From: Arabidopsis thaliana
Taxonomy: Eukaryota > Streptophyta > Magnoliopsida > Brassicales > Brassicaceae
Direction: 5' to 3'
Assembly (NCBI RefSeq): GCF_000001735.4
Contig: NC_003076.8
Location: forward strand, 16,929,835-16,993,834
Length of the DNA: 64,000 nt
Positions 49,017 through 61,700 of this stretch are shown one piece after another; the stretch's first letter is position 1; every line of letters begins with the position of its first letter. The translations under genes and the position numbers were made by a program. The notes beneath the pieces were generated by a model, which did not search any database, was not told the DNA's origin, and worked only from the letters and a program-made list of their open reading frames with translations.

Positions 49017-49938
49017 ATACAACACATCATGTTTTTTCTCTTCTGCTGTTCTTAAAAAGGAAGAAGTAAATCGCATAGTAATTTGTATCACTGCAGCAAT
49101 CAAACAGTATCAAAACGATACCATCACTATTTATTGATATAAGATATATCAATAAGCCTGTGACTTGCATAGTCATTACTTCATTACTACTACAACCTTT
49201 TTATCTGCTAACATCACCTTGTCACCAATGTTATATTAGGCCCGCATGTATGGAAAATTAATTGATTAGATTGTATTGTTTTAATAACATAAAACGTATA
49301 TCGAATAAGATAATGTAACAAAGAATAATTTTTAAAAATGCCCCTTTCAACCCTATTATTTTTTAATTATATATTTTTTTCTTTATCATTTTCATTTATA
49401 CTCTCTTTTACTTTTTAACACTTATCCATTAAAATCGGGTAAGCATAATCAAAATCAGGTTTATTATGATGAAATAGATAGTTAAAATATATAGCAAAAT
49501 ATAAAATGTAAGTATAAATTTTGGTTTTTAAAAACCAAAATTACTAAAACAGAAAAAGTATATGAACTATTATTTAAAGTTCAAATATCATCAATAATAT
49601 AGAGTGTATAATTTAACTTCGGCTTACTATAAAAACATAGATAGTTAAAGTGTATAAGAAAATAAAATTATAAATTTTGAAATTCGATTCAAAACATATT
49701 TACTAAATTAAATATTAAAAAATAAAAATTACAATTTACTATTAAAAATTCAAATATCATCAATAAAAACTTATAATCAGCATGCCTCAGTCTCAGATAA
49801 GAACCACAAAAATGAAATCGTTTCTTGCTAAAAAAGAAACATCGAAAGCCCACGAATGGCCCAGTGGGTTTCTATGTGTTTCAATAGCCCACGAAAGCAC
49901 CTCTACTACAATTATATTCACCAGCCTAATATTCAACA
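49017..49938. other. Intergenic, AT-rich
   Basis: Between the PPR gene stop and the next F-box gene. The central 49300-49780 is extremely AT-rich. A 69-codon frame at 49782-49991 overlaps the F-box start and shows no domain, so I do not call it. Confidence 0.5.
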
Positions 49939-51105
49939 ATGACGATAATGTCAGATCTTCCACGGGATTTGTTAGCGGAGATTCTCAGTAGGGTTCCGTT
50001 GACATCTCTAAGAGCAGTGCGATTGACTTGCAAAAAGTGGAACGATTTATCCAAAGATCGGAGCTTTCTCAAGAAGCAAATCGTCGAAACAAAGAAGAAG
50101 CAATTGGAATCGAAGGAGATTGAGGTGATCATGATGAGGAATTTTAGGGTTTATCTAACAAGCATCGATATCCACAACAATGTTGATCCATCATTTACGC
50201 CTAAAGGTACACTTATTAGCTTAAGCGATGATGCAAACCATCATCAAGTCGATAATGTATCTAGAGTCTTTCACTGCGATGGTTTACTATTATGCATCAC
50301 CAAAGACCTCCACTATAGGCTTGTGGTTTGGAACCCTTATTTTGGTCAAACAAGATGGATCCAACCCAGAAATTCTTACCACAGAAAGGACAATTACGCT
50401 CTTGGGTACGATGAGAAGAAGAACCACAAAATCCTGAGATTGAAGGATAATTATTACGCTCCACGGGAACGGATTTGTGAGTTTGAACTCTACAGTTTTG
50501 AGTCTAATTCATGGAAGGTTGTACTTGATGTCAGTCCTGACTGGTATATACCTTCTTATAACCGTGGCTTGTCTCTAAAGGGGAATACTTACTGGTATGC
50601 AACAGAGAAGCATGTCAATGTTGATTTCTTGATTTGTTTCGATTTCACAACAGAGAAATTTGGACCGCGTTTGCCTCTGCCTTTTAACGCTACCGAGTCT
50701 CCTACTTATGAAGATGTTGTTACTCTCTCTAGTGTTGGAGAAGAGCAGCTTGCGGTGTTGTTTCAGAGTGAGTATACATTGATGATGGAGATTTGGGTTA
50801 CGAGCAAGGTTGAGTCCACAGAGGTTTTGTGGAACAAATTGTTCTTAGAGGTTGATTTGATAGCAATCAGCTCTCACTTTCAGTTTCTGGCAGAGGCTGG
50901 GAGTTTCTTCATTGACCAGAAGAAGAATGTTGTTGTGGTTTTTGATAAAGATATGGATGAGGCTACCGATCGCGACATGGCTTACGTTGTTGGGAAGAAC
51001 GGATACTTCAAAAAAGTGGATATTGGGGAAGAAGCATACACGAGTTGTTTCCCACTTGTATGTTCTTATGTTCCAAGCTCAGAGCAAATCAGGCAGCTAA
51101 CCTGA
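49939..51105 (+). CDS. F-box protein with F-box-associated (FBA type 1) domain
   Basis: This is a single-exon 388-aa gene. The F-box lies at residues 5-40 (SDLPRDLLAEILSRVPLTSL, then LTCKKWNDL). The FBA_1 domain follows, with signatures VFHCDGLLLCI, VVWNPYFGQTRWI and ALGYDEKKNHKILR. It should be an SCF adaptor of the large Arabidopsis F-box/FBA family; the target is unknown. The ATG at 49939 gives the F-box right at the N-terminus; a second Met follows at residue 4. The frame is intact, so it is not a pseudogene. It is unrelated in detail to the type 3-like F-box gene at 41.5 kb. By order it is At5g42460. Confidence 0.9.
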   Translation: MTIMSDLPRDLLAEILSRVPLTSLRAVRLTCKKWNDLSKDRSFLKKQIVETKKKQLESKEIEVIMMRNFRVYLTSIDIHNNVDPSFTPKGTLISLSDDANHHQVDNVSRVFHCDGLLLCITKDLHYRLVVWNPYFGQTRWIQPRNSYHRKDNYALGYDEKKNHKILRLKDNYYAPRERICEFELYSFESNSWKVVLDVSPDWYIPSYNRGLSLKGNTYWYATEKHVNVDFLICFDFTTEKFGPRLPLPFNATESPTYEDVVTLSSVGEEQLAVLFQSEYTLMMEIWVTSKVESTEVLWNKLFLEVDLIAISSHFQFLAEAGSFFIDQKKNVVVVFDKDMDEATDRDMAYVVGKNGYFKKVDIGEEAYTSCFPLVCSYVPSSEQIRQLT

Positions 51106-52530
51106 TTATTACGAACTACTGTTTTCTTTTTCTGTCATCTTCGATTGTATAAATCTGACCATTGTTATCAGTTATCTGGAATCTCAGAGACATGGCCTCT
51201 CTACTATATGTAAACTCTCGTGTGGCTCTTCTAGACATTTCTTTGAAACAGTCAAATGCATCTTCAACTTTACGTTTGAGAGCTTTTTTTACCATTGCTA
51301 GTATATATATGTGAAAAATAAAGGTTGTAAGAAAATAAAATAATAAAAGATTAATTGTCAGGTCTCATATTTCTTCATCACGCACATACTTTTTTTATTT
51401 CTTTTATTGTAAAGGGTAAAATCACATGTTCACTATTAACTTACCACTAAAATGCGGTAGTTTTGGATAGATATTGTAGAATGTAGTAGATTTAGAAAGG
51501 GTTTTCCAAAATGTGGTAGATTCAACAAAATTTCTTTTTTTTTAAAAAAAAAAATCTACCACATTCGAGAGTTGATACTTTGTTAGCTTTGCTTTGTATT
51601 GATAATTTTTTTTTTTTTTTTAATTGATAAAAAGAAAACTAGATATTGACATTCGGATTTCGGATCGGATTTGAATCGAAGTTTTTCGGATTCAGATAAT
51701 TTGGATGGGAAAGTTTATTATCCATTCGGATTTTATGACTATTCGGTTTGGATGATGTTGGATTCAGATCGGTTTTAGGAAAAAAAATTGGTTAAATTTT
51801 ACAAAAATTTGGTTAAATTTTACAAAAAATTGTATAATTGTAACAAATATGACTAAATTGTTTTGGATATCTAGGTTATTTCGGATATTTTTTGGTATAA
51901 AATTATAACTAAATATAACTAATATTTTTTAAAATTATAACTAAATATCATAATATTTTTAGAGGTATAATTTTATTTTGGGTTATCGAATATCCGTTTG
52001 GTTTTTGGTTCGAATCAGATTCGGTTCGAATAATTCGGATAGAAGAAGTCATTACCCATTTGGAGTTTTGTGATTATTCGATTTGGTTTCAAAACCGGAT
52101 TTTTGGATCTGTTTCATATTGATTTTTGGATTTCGGATTTTATGTCTACTCCTAAAAAAACCCATGTAGTTTTCGTTTTAAGTGTAGAATTTATCTTTTG
52201 GTTGTAAGTTATATCTAGTCTATCTTTTGGGACGTTTGGTTTCCCATGTTTGGATTGTTTGTTGTAAGTCCTATGTACAACTCCATCTTCTATCGAGAAT
52301 CTTTTAGAAGGAAAAAAAAAACTCGTATTTACGAAATTTGACAGTAGAAAACAAAAACCTAAGTACAATTCAAATTGACAAAAAAAAAAAAAAAGTAAAA
52401 ATTCTTAAAAGGGGACTACAGTAAAAATTCATGTTAAATCTAACTGCTCGAACGTTCCAGTTTCCACCACCCGGCGCGTGAGTAGTACCACCGTCGTCAC
52501 TTTCACAATCTCCCAACAGAGATCCTTCCC
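51106..52530. other. Intergenic with TTCGGAT-rich repeat-like segment
   Basis: The 3' flank of the F-box gene, then AT-rich repeat-like sequence at 51650-52140 (listed separately), then the promoter of the BRE homologue. A possible hairpin (AATGTGGTAGATT at 51511-51523 against AATCTACCACATT) surrounds a T/A run at about 51550. Confidence 0.5.
51650..52140. repeat. Degenerate TTCGGAT/TTCGAAT-rich repeat
   Basis: The motif family TTCGGAT, TTCGGTTCGAA, CGGATTT and GATTCGG recurs more than ten times over 490 bases. The duplicated phrases GGTTAAATTTTACAAAAA and ATTATAACTAAATAT also occur. No ORF. It is similar in base vocabulary (ACCGAA/TTCGGT) to the repeat at 47.0-47.4 kb; whether they share an origin is not shown. 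Confidence 0.5.
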
Positions 52531-54904
52531 ATGGCGTTCGAAGAATTCCCACCTCTAATCGCCGACCAGCTCCACTACTTACTCAATCACTCACCTGATT
52601 CCATCAAGGTAACAATAACATCCCCAATTTCACGATATTCAAGTCTTCTTTGGATTTTGCTTATCCTTCAGAAAATTAGGTTTTCTAAGCTTAAGAATCT
52701 GATTTTTTTCTTTATAGATCGCAAACGTGTGGTCTGGTAACAAAATTAATCCCAAGATTCTCGATCGCTTTACTCTCGTGATACCTTACTGTCTAGAGAC
52801 AATCAAATGTAAGTGTTTCTTCGAGTAATTACGCTACGATGTTGTCGAAGCGGATCGTTGATTTCGTCGTGTTCTTATGGTTGCAGGGGATGTTATTTAC
52901 AATTCAGAGTATGCAATGGATCCTCCAGATTTCGTATTTGGACCAGACGACGAAGATTTTGTGCCGTGTAAGTGTAGCGCTATTGCTCCTGATGATGATC
53001 AGATATCATCACTGGAGAAGGCTTTGTCTGAGTGGGATCACGAGGACTCCACTCGGTTACTTGTTATCATTCAAGGATTGAGGTTTTTTCCTTTGAAGCT
53101 TTTATCACCATTGTTTGTTTTAGAATTTGTCCTTTTTTTGAGGTTTGTGCTTGACTAAGTCGATGTTTAGGGATCAATATGTGGCCTACCAAAGAAGGCG
53201 TGTGGGTCAAGTTGATGATGATCGAGTTAAGTTTGAGATTAGCACCGTCTTAACTCGCAAGGTATCACTCTTGTTACTTTGTTTACGATAGAAATCATGA
53301 TTAGTTTTGTTTGTGTAGCTAAGGCCTCTTCGAGCGTATAGATTCTGTTTAATGTTAGGCTTGTCACTAACTACGGTTTGATAAGTAATTTTGGTTCGGA
53401 ACAACTGTAACCACTATTTTAGTTAGAATTTCTTATTGTTCTCTATGTTTATGTTCTTCTTGTTTGCTGATTCTCAGGGAATTGAAATGCAAATGGCTTC
53501 AGGAGTTGACAAGGTATTTATTGTTGTCAAGATTTTTGATTATTTATCTTTGAAGTTAGATGCATTGTATGCATTTGACTTTCCATTGCCTTTATTTTTT
53601 AGTGTAGCCAGAGGAAGTCAAGTTTGCAGTACCTCTTGTGATGGATATGAACATAAACAAAATGGTGGTTGGCTGCCCTTGGAAGCATCAGCAGAAGATT
53701 TATCTTCAGGTTTTCTCTTCGTTCTTATAATTTTATCCTTTTCTTCACTCTGTTAAAATTGCTGGCATCTTCTTGAGAAACTTGTTGCGGATCCAGGTAG
53801 TATACCCGATTCTTCGGAAATATGAAGCAGCACCGTCAGCACCTCGTTTGAAATTAGTATCATATTATGATTTAAAATCGCTATTCTCTGTTGAGGATGT
53901 TAAACTTTCTCCATGGATGGACGGGATGTAAGTTAGTTACAGATGTACACACAGTTCACTATACCTGCAAACCATACATGTATTAATCAGTAATACTTAC
54001 ATTTCTATTTCAAAGGTGCTTGGCTGAATATCTTCCCCATCTTGAAGAAACACTTGAGAGACAGGTCAGTTAAACTAAATCTTCTTAATTTCCTGAGTAC
54101 GAGTGCCTTATTTACCTTAATTTCTAGATCCATGAAGCTGTTGCTGCAATTGATTTAAGGAGGAGTTTTATTGAGGCATTAAGTCTTAATCTGGGAAGAC
54201 CTCTTGAAGCCGATCCTGTAAGCATTTCTTCGCACGCCTTGACATATATTTAGAACTATTTCCGAGCTTCTTAACTTTCTTATTTGTTTTTCTTGCTAGA
54301 CCTTTTGCCGTAAGGCTACATTCCTTAATGCCTCTGGACAATTTACTTTCATGGTAATTATTCTATCACTATTCAAGCCTTGTTTAAAAAGTTCTATTCA
54401 ATCTTTGCCAAAGTGGATTTTCATACTTGTCTTCTAGAGAAATCTCAATTTCACAAAAATATGTAGCAGTGGATTATTGGGTTTTTGGCTTTGCTGTAGG
54501 TTCATTTCTTCTTTTCAACTCAATTTCCGAAGCAGCAACCAACTCTGATGCTGCAAAGTTGTCAGGTATCAAAACTATTTGTAAACGAACTAAGTAGAAG
54601 GCTTCGACTTTCTCTTTATTTATTTAGGTATAAAAATTGACAAGCTTTTTATATGCAGCATTTAAACCAATCGAGTGTGCCAGTGAAATCGAATCTCCTC
54701 ACTGAGTACCCATGGAGTCCAAGATGGGAAGTGGGACGCATGGCTGAGCGACTGTGGTTAGTCTCTATGGACTCTTTCTTAGATGTCTTATTTAACTAAT
54801 TCTCCTTCTGAACATTTAAAATTTTACTTTTTTGCAGTGACTTCCTGACCGACGAGGCTGTCAACTTTAAAAAATATTGTAACGAAGCTCTGCTCCAACA
54901 TTAG
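52531..54904 (+). CDS. BRE: BRE/BRCC45-like subunit of BRISC and BRCA1-A complexes
   Basis: Thirteen coding exons: 52531-52608, 52718-52808, 52887-53082, 53171-53261, 53478-53513, 53608-53709, 53797-53927, 54016-54064, 54128-54217, 54300-54353, 54500-54565, 54659-54756 and 54838-54904. Phases match and the product is 382 aa, essentially the length of human BRE (about 383). Motif-level landmarks are PPDFVFGPDDEDF near residue 70 and a C-terminal EYPWSPRWEVGRMAERLC region. The family contains two ubiquitin-E2-variant (UEV) folds without a catalytic cysteine. It scaffolds the K63-specific deubiquitinase BRCC36 in BRISC and the BRCA1-A DNA-repair complex. Function in plants is inferred from homology. 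By order it is At5g42470. Confidence 0.9.
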
Positions 54905-55460
54905 TGTATCTATTTCGAAAGTTAGTATTGTCCAAATTTTATGTGACACTCCTCTTGCTATGTAAACTGAAATGGATTACTGTTCTGCATTAAGGAGAAT
55001 ACAATTATAAGCAATTTGTCTTGATTTCAACAAGATTTTGCTTGGCTATAGGATTCATTGGCTCTGTTTGCTTTTACATTTACATGTCATAATAGTTTCG
55101 AATTTTACACATTTCAGTTGGATGTTAAGAAAAGAGAGGGAATTGATGGGGTTTTGTGGGTTTAAACTTTAAAGTAGTCAAGAATTAAGTCATTGGTTTA
55201 CTGTTGCTCTATATGTGTAAAATGAAGGCAACTCCAACGGTTCTTAGGTGGAATAGATTATTTAGACGATTTAACATCATAAAGTCCGTGGCGACTGTAA
55301 CATCATAGATTGTTTTTTATTTTTTTCAGTAGCTGGTGATGTTTTTTGATTTAACTTATACTACTCAAAATCAAAATTCCATAAACCCTAGACGACCAAA
55401 CAGTCTCTTCAATATGTAAAACAGAACAAAGTTTTTGTAGTAGCCTAAAAAGACACTCCC
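54905..55460. other. Intergenic between BRE homologue and ARC6
   Basis: The 3' UTR of the BRE homologue and the ARC6 promoter. I see no additional feature. AGTAACCTAGACG-like motifs are absent; the leader of ARC6 starts near 55380. Confidence 0.4.
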
Positions 55461-58400
55461 ATGGAAGCTCTGAGTCACGTCGGCATTGGTCTCTCCCCAT
55501 TCCAATTATGCCGATTACCACCGGCGACGACAAAGCTCCGACGTAGCCACAACACCTCTACAACTATCTGCTCCGCCAGCAAATGGGCCGACCGTCTTCT
55601 CTCCGACTTCAATTTCACCTCCGATTCCTCCTCCTCCTCCTTCGCCACCGCCACCACCACCGCCACTCTCGTCTCTCCGCCACCATCTATTGATCGTCCC
55701 GAACGCCACGTCCCCATCCCCATTGATTTCTACCAGGTATTAGGAGCTCAAACACATTTCTTAACCGATGGAATCAGAAGAGCATTCGAAGCTAGGGTTT
55801 CGAAACCGCCGCAATTCGGTTTCAGCGACGACGCTTTAATCAGCCGGAGACAGATTCTTCAAGCTGCTTGCGAAACTCTGTCTAATCCTCGGTCTAGAAG
55901 AGAGTACAATGAAGGTCTTCTTGATGATGAAGAAGCTACAGTCATCACTGATGTTCCTTGGGATAAGGTAATTTCGATTTCGGAATAATAAAGTTTCTTC
56001 GTTTTAATTTCATGAATTGGATAAAGGAAGGAACTTTTATCTAGTGAAGGTTCCTGGTGCTCTCTGTGTATTGCAAGAAGGTGGTGAGACTGAGATAGTT
56101 CTTCGGGTTGGTGAGGCTCTGCTTAAGGAGAGGTTGCCTAAGTCGTTTAAGCAAGATGTGGTTTTAGTTATGGCGCTTGCGTTTCTCGATGTCTCGAGGG
56201 ATGCTATGGCATTGGATCCACCTGATTTTATAACTGGTTATGAGTTTGTTGAGGAAGCTTTGAAGCTTTTACAGGTAGTTTGACTTGCTTTGGTAATTTG
56301 ACGAGCGTTGGCTTTATAAGAACTTTCTTGATTTGATACTTTGTTATTGAGTCTTGTGTAGGAGGAAGGAGCAAGTAGCCTTGCACCGGATTTACGTGCA
56401 CAAATTGATGAGACTTTGGAAGAGATCACTCCGCGTTATGTCTTGGAGCTACTTGGCTTACCGCTTGGTGATGATTACGCTGCGAAAAGACTAAATGGTT
56501 TAAGCGGTGTGCGGAATATTTTGTGGTCTGTTGGAGGAGGTGGAGCATCAGCTCTTGTTGGGGGTTTGACCCGTGAGAAGTTTATGAATGAGGCGTTTTT
56601 ACGAATGACAGCTGCTGAGCAGGTATACAGTTTAGATACCTTTTTTTAATTTCTTTAGCATGATATAACTTTAGGTTTCTCATTTTAATGTATGTTGTGT
56701 GGTAGGTTGATCTTTTTGTAGCTACCCCAAGCAATATTCCAGCAGAGTCATTTGAAGTTTACGAAGTTGCACTTGCTCTTGTGGCTCAAGCTTTTATTGG
56801 TAAGAAGCCACACCTTTTACAGGATGCTGATAAGCAATTCCAGCAACTTCAGCAGGCTAAGGTAATGGCTATGGAGATTCCTGCGATGTTGTATGATACA
56901 CGGAATAATTGGGAGATAGACTTCGGTCTAGAAAGGGGACTCTGTGCACTGCTTATAGGCAAAGTTGATGAATGCCGTATGTGGTTGGGCTTAGACAGTG
57001 AGGATTCACAATATAGGAATCCAGCTATTGTGGAGTTTGTTTTGGAGAATTCAAATCGTGATGACAATGATGATCTCCCTGGACTATGCAAATTGTTGGA
57101 AACCTGGTTGGCAGGGGTTGTCTTTCCTAGGTTCAGAGACACCAAAGATAAAAAATTTAAACTCGGGGACTACTATGATGATCCTATGGTTTTGAGTTAC
57201 TTGGAAAGAGTGGAGGTAGTTCAGGGTTCTCCTTTAGCTGCTGCTGCAGCTATGGCAAGGATTGGAGCCGAGCATGTGAAAGCTAGTGCTATGCAGGCAC
57301 TGCAGAAAGTTTTTCCTTCCCGCTATACAGATAGAAACTCGGCTGAACCCAAGGATGTGCAAGAGACAGTGTTTAGTGTAGATCCTGTTGGTAACAATGT
57401 AGGCCGTGATGGTGAGCCTGGTGTCTTTATTGCAGAAGCTGTAAGACCCTCTGAAAACTTTGAAACTAATGATTATGCAATTCGAGCTGGGGTCTCAGAG
57501 AGTAGCGTTGATGAAACTACTGTTGAAATGTCCGTTGCTGATATGTTAAAGGAGGCAAGTGTGAAGATCCTAGCTGCTGGTGTGGCAATTGGACTGATTT
57601 CACTGTTCAGCCAGAAGTATTTTCTTAAAAGCAGCTCATCTTTTCAACGCAAGGATATGGTTTCTTCTATGGAATCTGATGTCGCTACCATAGGTATGAT
57701 TAAATGATGCAATTTTCATATATCTGCATTGCTCAAAATATGCTTGTTTTGTGAGCTAAGAACATAGTTCCCACTTAATACATGTCCCAAAAGTTGTACC
57801 AAGATTAACAAGTTGCTGAGTAAATTTCACTAATTATGCTGCTTGAATTTTTTGATCAAACTGTAGACAGAAATGTAAATTTCACTCTCAACATTTCTGT
57901 TTAGAATAACGTAGGATTAGAGATTGCCTTAGTGTGGCTTTGTCCAACTTTTCTTTCCTTGATTTTTTTCTTTTCGATTTAGGGTCAGTCAGAGCTGACG
58001 ATTCAGAAGCACTTCCCAGAATGGATGCTAGGACTGCAGAGAATATAGTATCCAAGTGGCAGAAGATTAAGTCTCTGGCTTTTGGGCCTGATCACCGCAT
58101 AGAAATGTTACCAGAGGTGAGGGAATAAATCTACAATTCAATCAATTGTGTGAAAACTGTTGGACATGATTATAGTCTGGTGCCTTGTTTGATTCTGTTA
58201 TTTATAGGTTTTGGATGGGCGAATGCTGAAGATTTGGACTGACAGAGCAGCTGAAACTGCGCAGCTTGGGTTGGTTTATGATTATACACTGTTGAAACTA
58301 TCTGTTGACAGTGTGACAGTCTCAGCAGATGGAACCCGTGCTCTGGTGGAAGCAACTCTGGAGGAGTCTGCTTGTCTATCTGATTTGGTTCATCCAGAAA

Positions 58401-58498
58401 ACAATGCTACTGATGTCAGAACCTACACAACAAGATACGAAGTTTTCTGGTCCAAGTCAGGGTGGAAAATCACTGAAGGCTCTGTTCTTGCATCATAA
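55461..58498 (+). CDS. ARC6: Chloroplast division protein ARC6
   Basis: Six coding exons: 55461-55967, 56050-56274, 56362-56622, 56706-57693, 57983-58116 and 58208-58498, summing to exactly 801 aa. A transit peptide of about 65 residues (Ser/Thr-rich, including CSASKWADRLL) precedes a J-like domain (about 89-153: IDFYQVLGAQTHFLTDGIRR). This domain lacks the HPD tripeptide of true J-proteins, so chaperone stimulation is unlikely. A transmembrane helix (about 616-635, ILAAGVAIGLISLF) spans the inner envelope. The stromal N-terminal side anchors the FtsZ ring. The C-terminal domain in the intermembrane space binds PDV proteins (known biology). The gene is convergent with the kinesin; 276 bases separate the stop codons. 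Confidence 0.97.
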
Positions 58499-58774
58499 TA
58501 TACTCATATGTAGCATGTCTGAGCTTGCGAGATTCTCTTTGTTTTGTAAATTCTCTCTCTAAGTTAGTGTTTATAAATGAACACAAAAAAATTAACGTTC
58601 TTGGCACACCCTTTTCCTTGATCTAAACTATAACATAAGGGCTACAATTTTGGATTCTTTCGCAATCAGGTACAAGCAGAACTTGACTTATCTTACATTC
58701 AAGCCTTTCACAACTTAACTATCAGTGTTTGGAGACTTCTGTCTTGTTTATGTTTTATAATTGTGCTCTGGTTA

Positions 58775-61700
58775 TCATCTGGTCAAGCGTATAGCAGAGA
58801 ATGATTTGGTAAATCTCCAGCCAGATGATTTTACGTTTTCGGTTCTAGGTAACAAGCTGAGGCCAAACATTTCCTTCGGCATTCGACTTGGCTCAACAAA
58901 TCCAAGCAGCTTAGCCACAAGAGAAGCACTTTCTTTTATGTGGTCCATATCTTGGGTGTTGGTCCACAGCTTGTGCGCCACTTGCAGGCTTCTCTGCTTT
59001 GAGTTCACCTCCACGCCCCATTTTTGGTAAAGCCCTATTCTTTGGTTCCATGGAAACTTCTTTGGTAATTGTTTGGAAATCCATTCCTTCTCGCGTGTGA
59101 GTGCCTTCACTGTTTGCATCCTGATTAGACACCAAAGGAATTGGTTAGCATACTTATGAGTATATGATTGATATTGATGAGACTCGTTAAAAAGGTGTTG
59201 CAGAAAAATACCTTGATGTTTCCATGTCATTAGATATCGTCTGCTTCAGAAAAGATAGCCTTCGAAGTTCAACTTCCATATAAACATAGTCTGAAGGATC
59301 ACCTTTGAAGAGCAAAAAGAAGTAGGTTCTGTGAACCAGTGGTACATTGCATGCTGCCCAAAGCTCAATTATTTTCCTTTGCTGTCTCTCAAAGTCTGAA
59401 GAACTGATTGAATATTGTCCATTAGCAGCTACCTGTAGTTTCTCCTGGGAAGCCTCTGTGGAATCTGTTTCCTTAGGTTTTGCTTCTTCTACCTGCATTT
59501 TGTGATCATCCAAACTGTTGAGAAACGAAAGAAGTTTTTGTCTCCCCAAGAAAATATTTTTTTTGGCTTACCGAATCACCAACCTGCTCTCTCTGTGACT
59601 GATTATTGGTGGCATCTGTGGTTTCTTTATTTATATCCTGAGGATTTGGCAATGCATTCTCGTTTCCTCTAACGCTATCTGCAGGGCTTTCCGGTCTGAT
59701 CTCCATTCTTTCGGTTTTTGTGGGAGCGTATGGAATCCCATAATCTAGCTCCGGTGTCGAGTCAATTGAGTGATGCTTCTTTGCCATTTCCTCAAGCCCT
59801 GCTACAAATTCACGGAAGCTATTGCCCATCTCAGGATCATAGTCTTTCAGGCTACGCGTATCAATGGAGGTAGAACTCCCTGAATCAAAGGAAATGCTCG
59901 AAGTGTTGGGTCTTCCAGGAGAAGCTTTTGTCTGCATAACCCTCCAGGTAGGTGATGTATTGTTACTAACTTCCAAACTCTCAAACCAATGAGGAGATCT
60001 AACACTCAAGAGATTTTCTCTGCAACTTCGGCTTCTTTTGGCAGTAAAATATTCTGGAGGACTCTTGAAATCTCTTCTGAAGGAGGGTGATTGTTGTTGT
60101 TCTGCTGTGTGCATGCTCATAAGGTATTCAATTTTCTTCTGCATCTCCTTAACTTTTTCTTTCAAAGCCATGTAAGTGTCGTTGTCATTATCATCTGTCC
60201 CAATATTTTTGCAGACAGATGATTCGTTACAATCTTTATCAGCCTCTTGTTGCTGTTTGCTCTCCCACTTATCTCTAGATGTCGCATCCTCATCTAACTT
60301 AGCATCGTTGGGTGTTAACTCCACTTCGACTGTTGCTTCTGATTGGTTATTAATAGGGAGTGAATTCAATTCACAGTCTTCCGTTGATTGCTGTTCTGAC
60401 TGAGCATTTTCTTCTTTATTTAAGCATTGCTCAGCTTGCTTTGTGGAAGGACTCATTTTCCTCTCTTCATTCTTCATTTGTTCCTCTTCATTCACAGATT
60501 CCTGTGATTCTTGAGCTTCAACTGATGGGCCTATCTCCAAATCCGAGTTCTTTAGAGTTAGCTCATAGGTCTCAGGCTTAGCATTCACATCTATTGTTTT
60601 TAAAGATAAGTCAACATTTTCCTTTTCTGCAGGTGTGCTAATCTCCATATCTTCATTCTCGGCTTTCTCATTACTTGTAGAAGAGTTATAGCTTTGTTCG
60701 TATTCCAGAGCTGATAATGGTTCGTCCTTTCTAGGTGTGCTAATCTCCATGACTTCATTCTCGGCTCTCTCATTACCTGTATAAGAGTTATAGCTTTGTT
60801 CGTATTCTAGAGCTGGTAAAGTTTCTTCCTTTGCTGCAGGTATGCTAATCTCCATGTCTTCATTCTCGGCTTTCTCAATACCTGTAGAAGGGTTATAGCT
60901 TTGTTCGTGTTCCAGACCTGGTAAAGTTTCTTCCTTTCTAGGTGAGAGAACCTCAGAGATAGCTATCTTATCAACAATGTCGTCTAATGAGTCATGGCTT
61001 TCGCATGCTGCTGGTTGTCCACTACTCTGCTCAGCTTCAGGTTCAATGCATCTAACTTCTTTGCATGCATCTTCCAGTCTTTCGTCGGTTATTTGAACCA
61101 ACTCTTCCCAGTCATCATACAGGTTATGCCTCGAAAATTGAGGGGTCTTATCATCTAGCAGGAAATCATCTTCTTCAGAATTTTCCAAAAACTCAAAGTT
61201 CCTCTCGGTTAAGTTATTGATGATACTAGGTTCTCCAAGATCTGTTGAATCATAGCTTCTTCTTCGGAAATCAGCATCAAAATCCATGGAGCTAAACATG
61301 GATTGTTCATCCATCCTAGAAGACCGCTCTTCTGCTGTTGATTTAAGTAAATTCTCCACCTGAGATTGAGCTATATCACATGGATCGAACCTTAGTTTGC
61401 GGATGACCGTTCCAAGAGTAAGTAAACTCCTGTTTATATGACAACCTTCTTTCAATCTTGTACCAGCAGATAAAGTCTGAGAAGCACGTTCACTTCCAGC
61501 CAGATCAATGAAGCACTTGAGAGGCAGAGAACCAAAAACACATGTCAGCAGAGAAAGAAAAAGGTAGTAAGCTTAATCAATCAAAAACACTACTCATTGT
61601 AATTGTATAATACCACGGACGCTGCAAGAGTGCTTGAGCTATCCGGAGAATATTCTCGACCAGTGCTTTCGATTGTCTGCAGGAAATGCATTGTTTAGCA

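Noticed and set aside
51505..51585. Possible hairpin around an A/T run near 51.55 kb
   Set aside because: The stem AATGTGGTAGATT/AATCTACCACATT is only 13 bases with a T/A run in the loop; too little to call a terminator, miRNA precursor or element.
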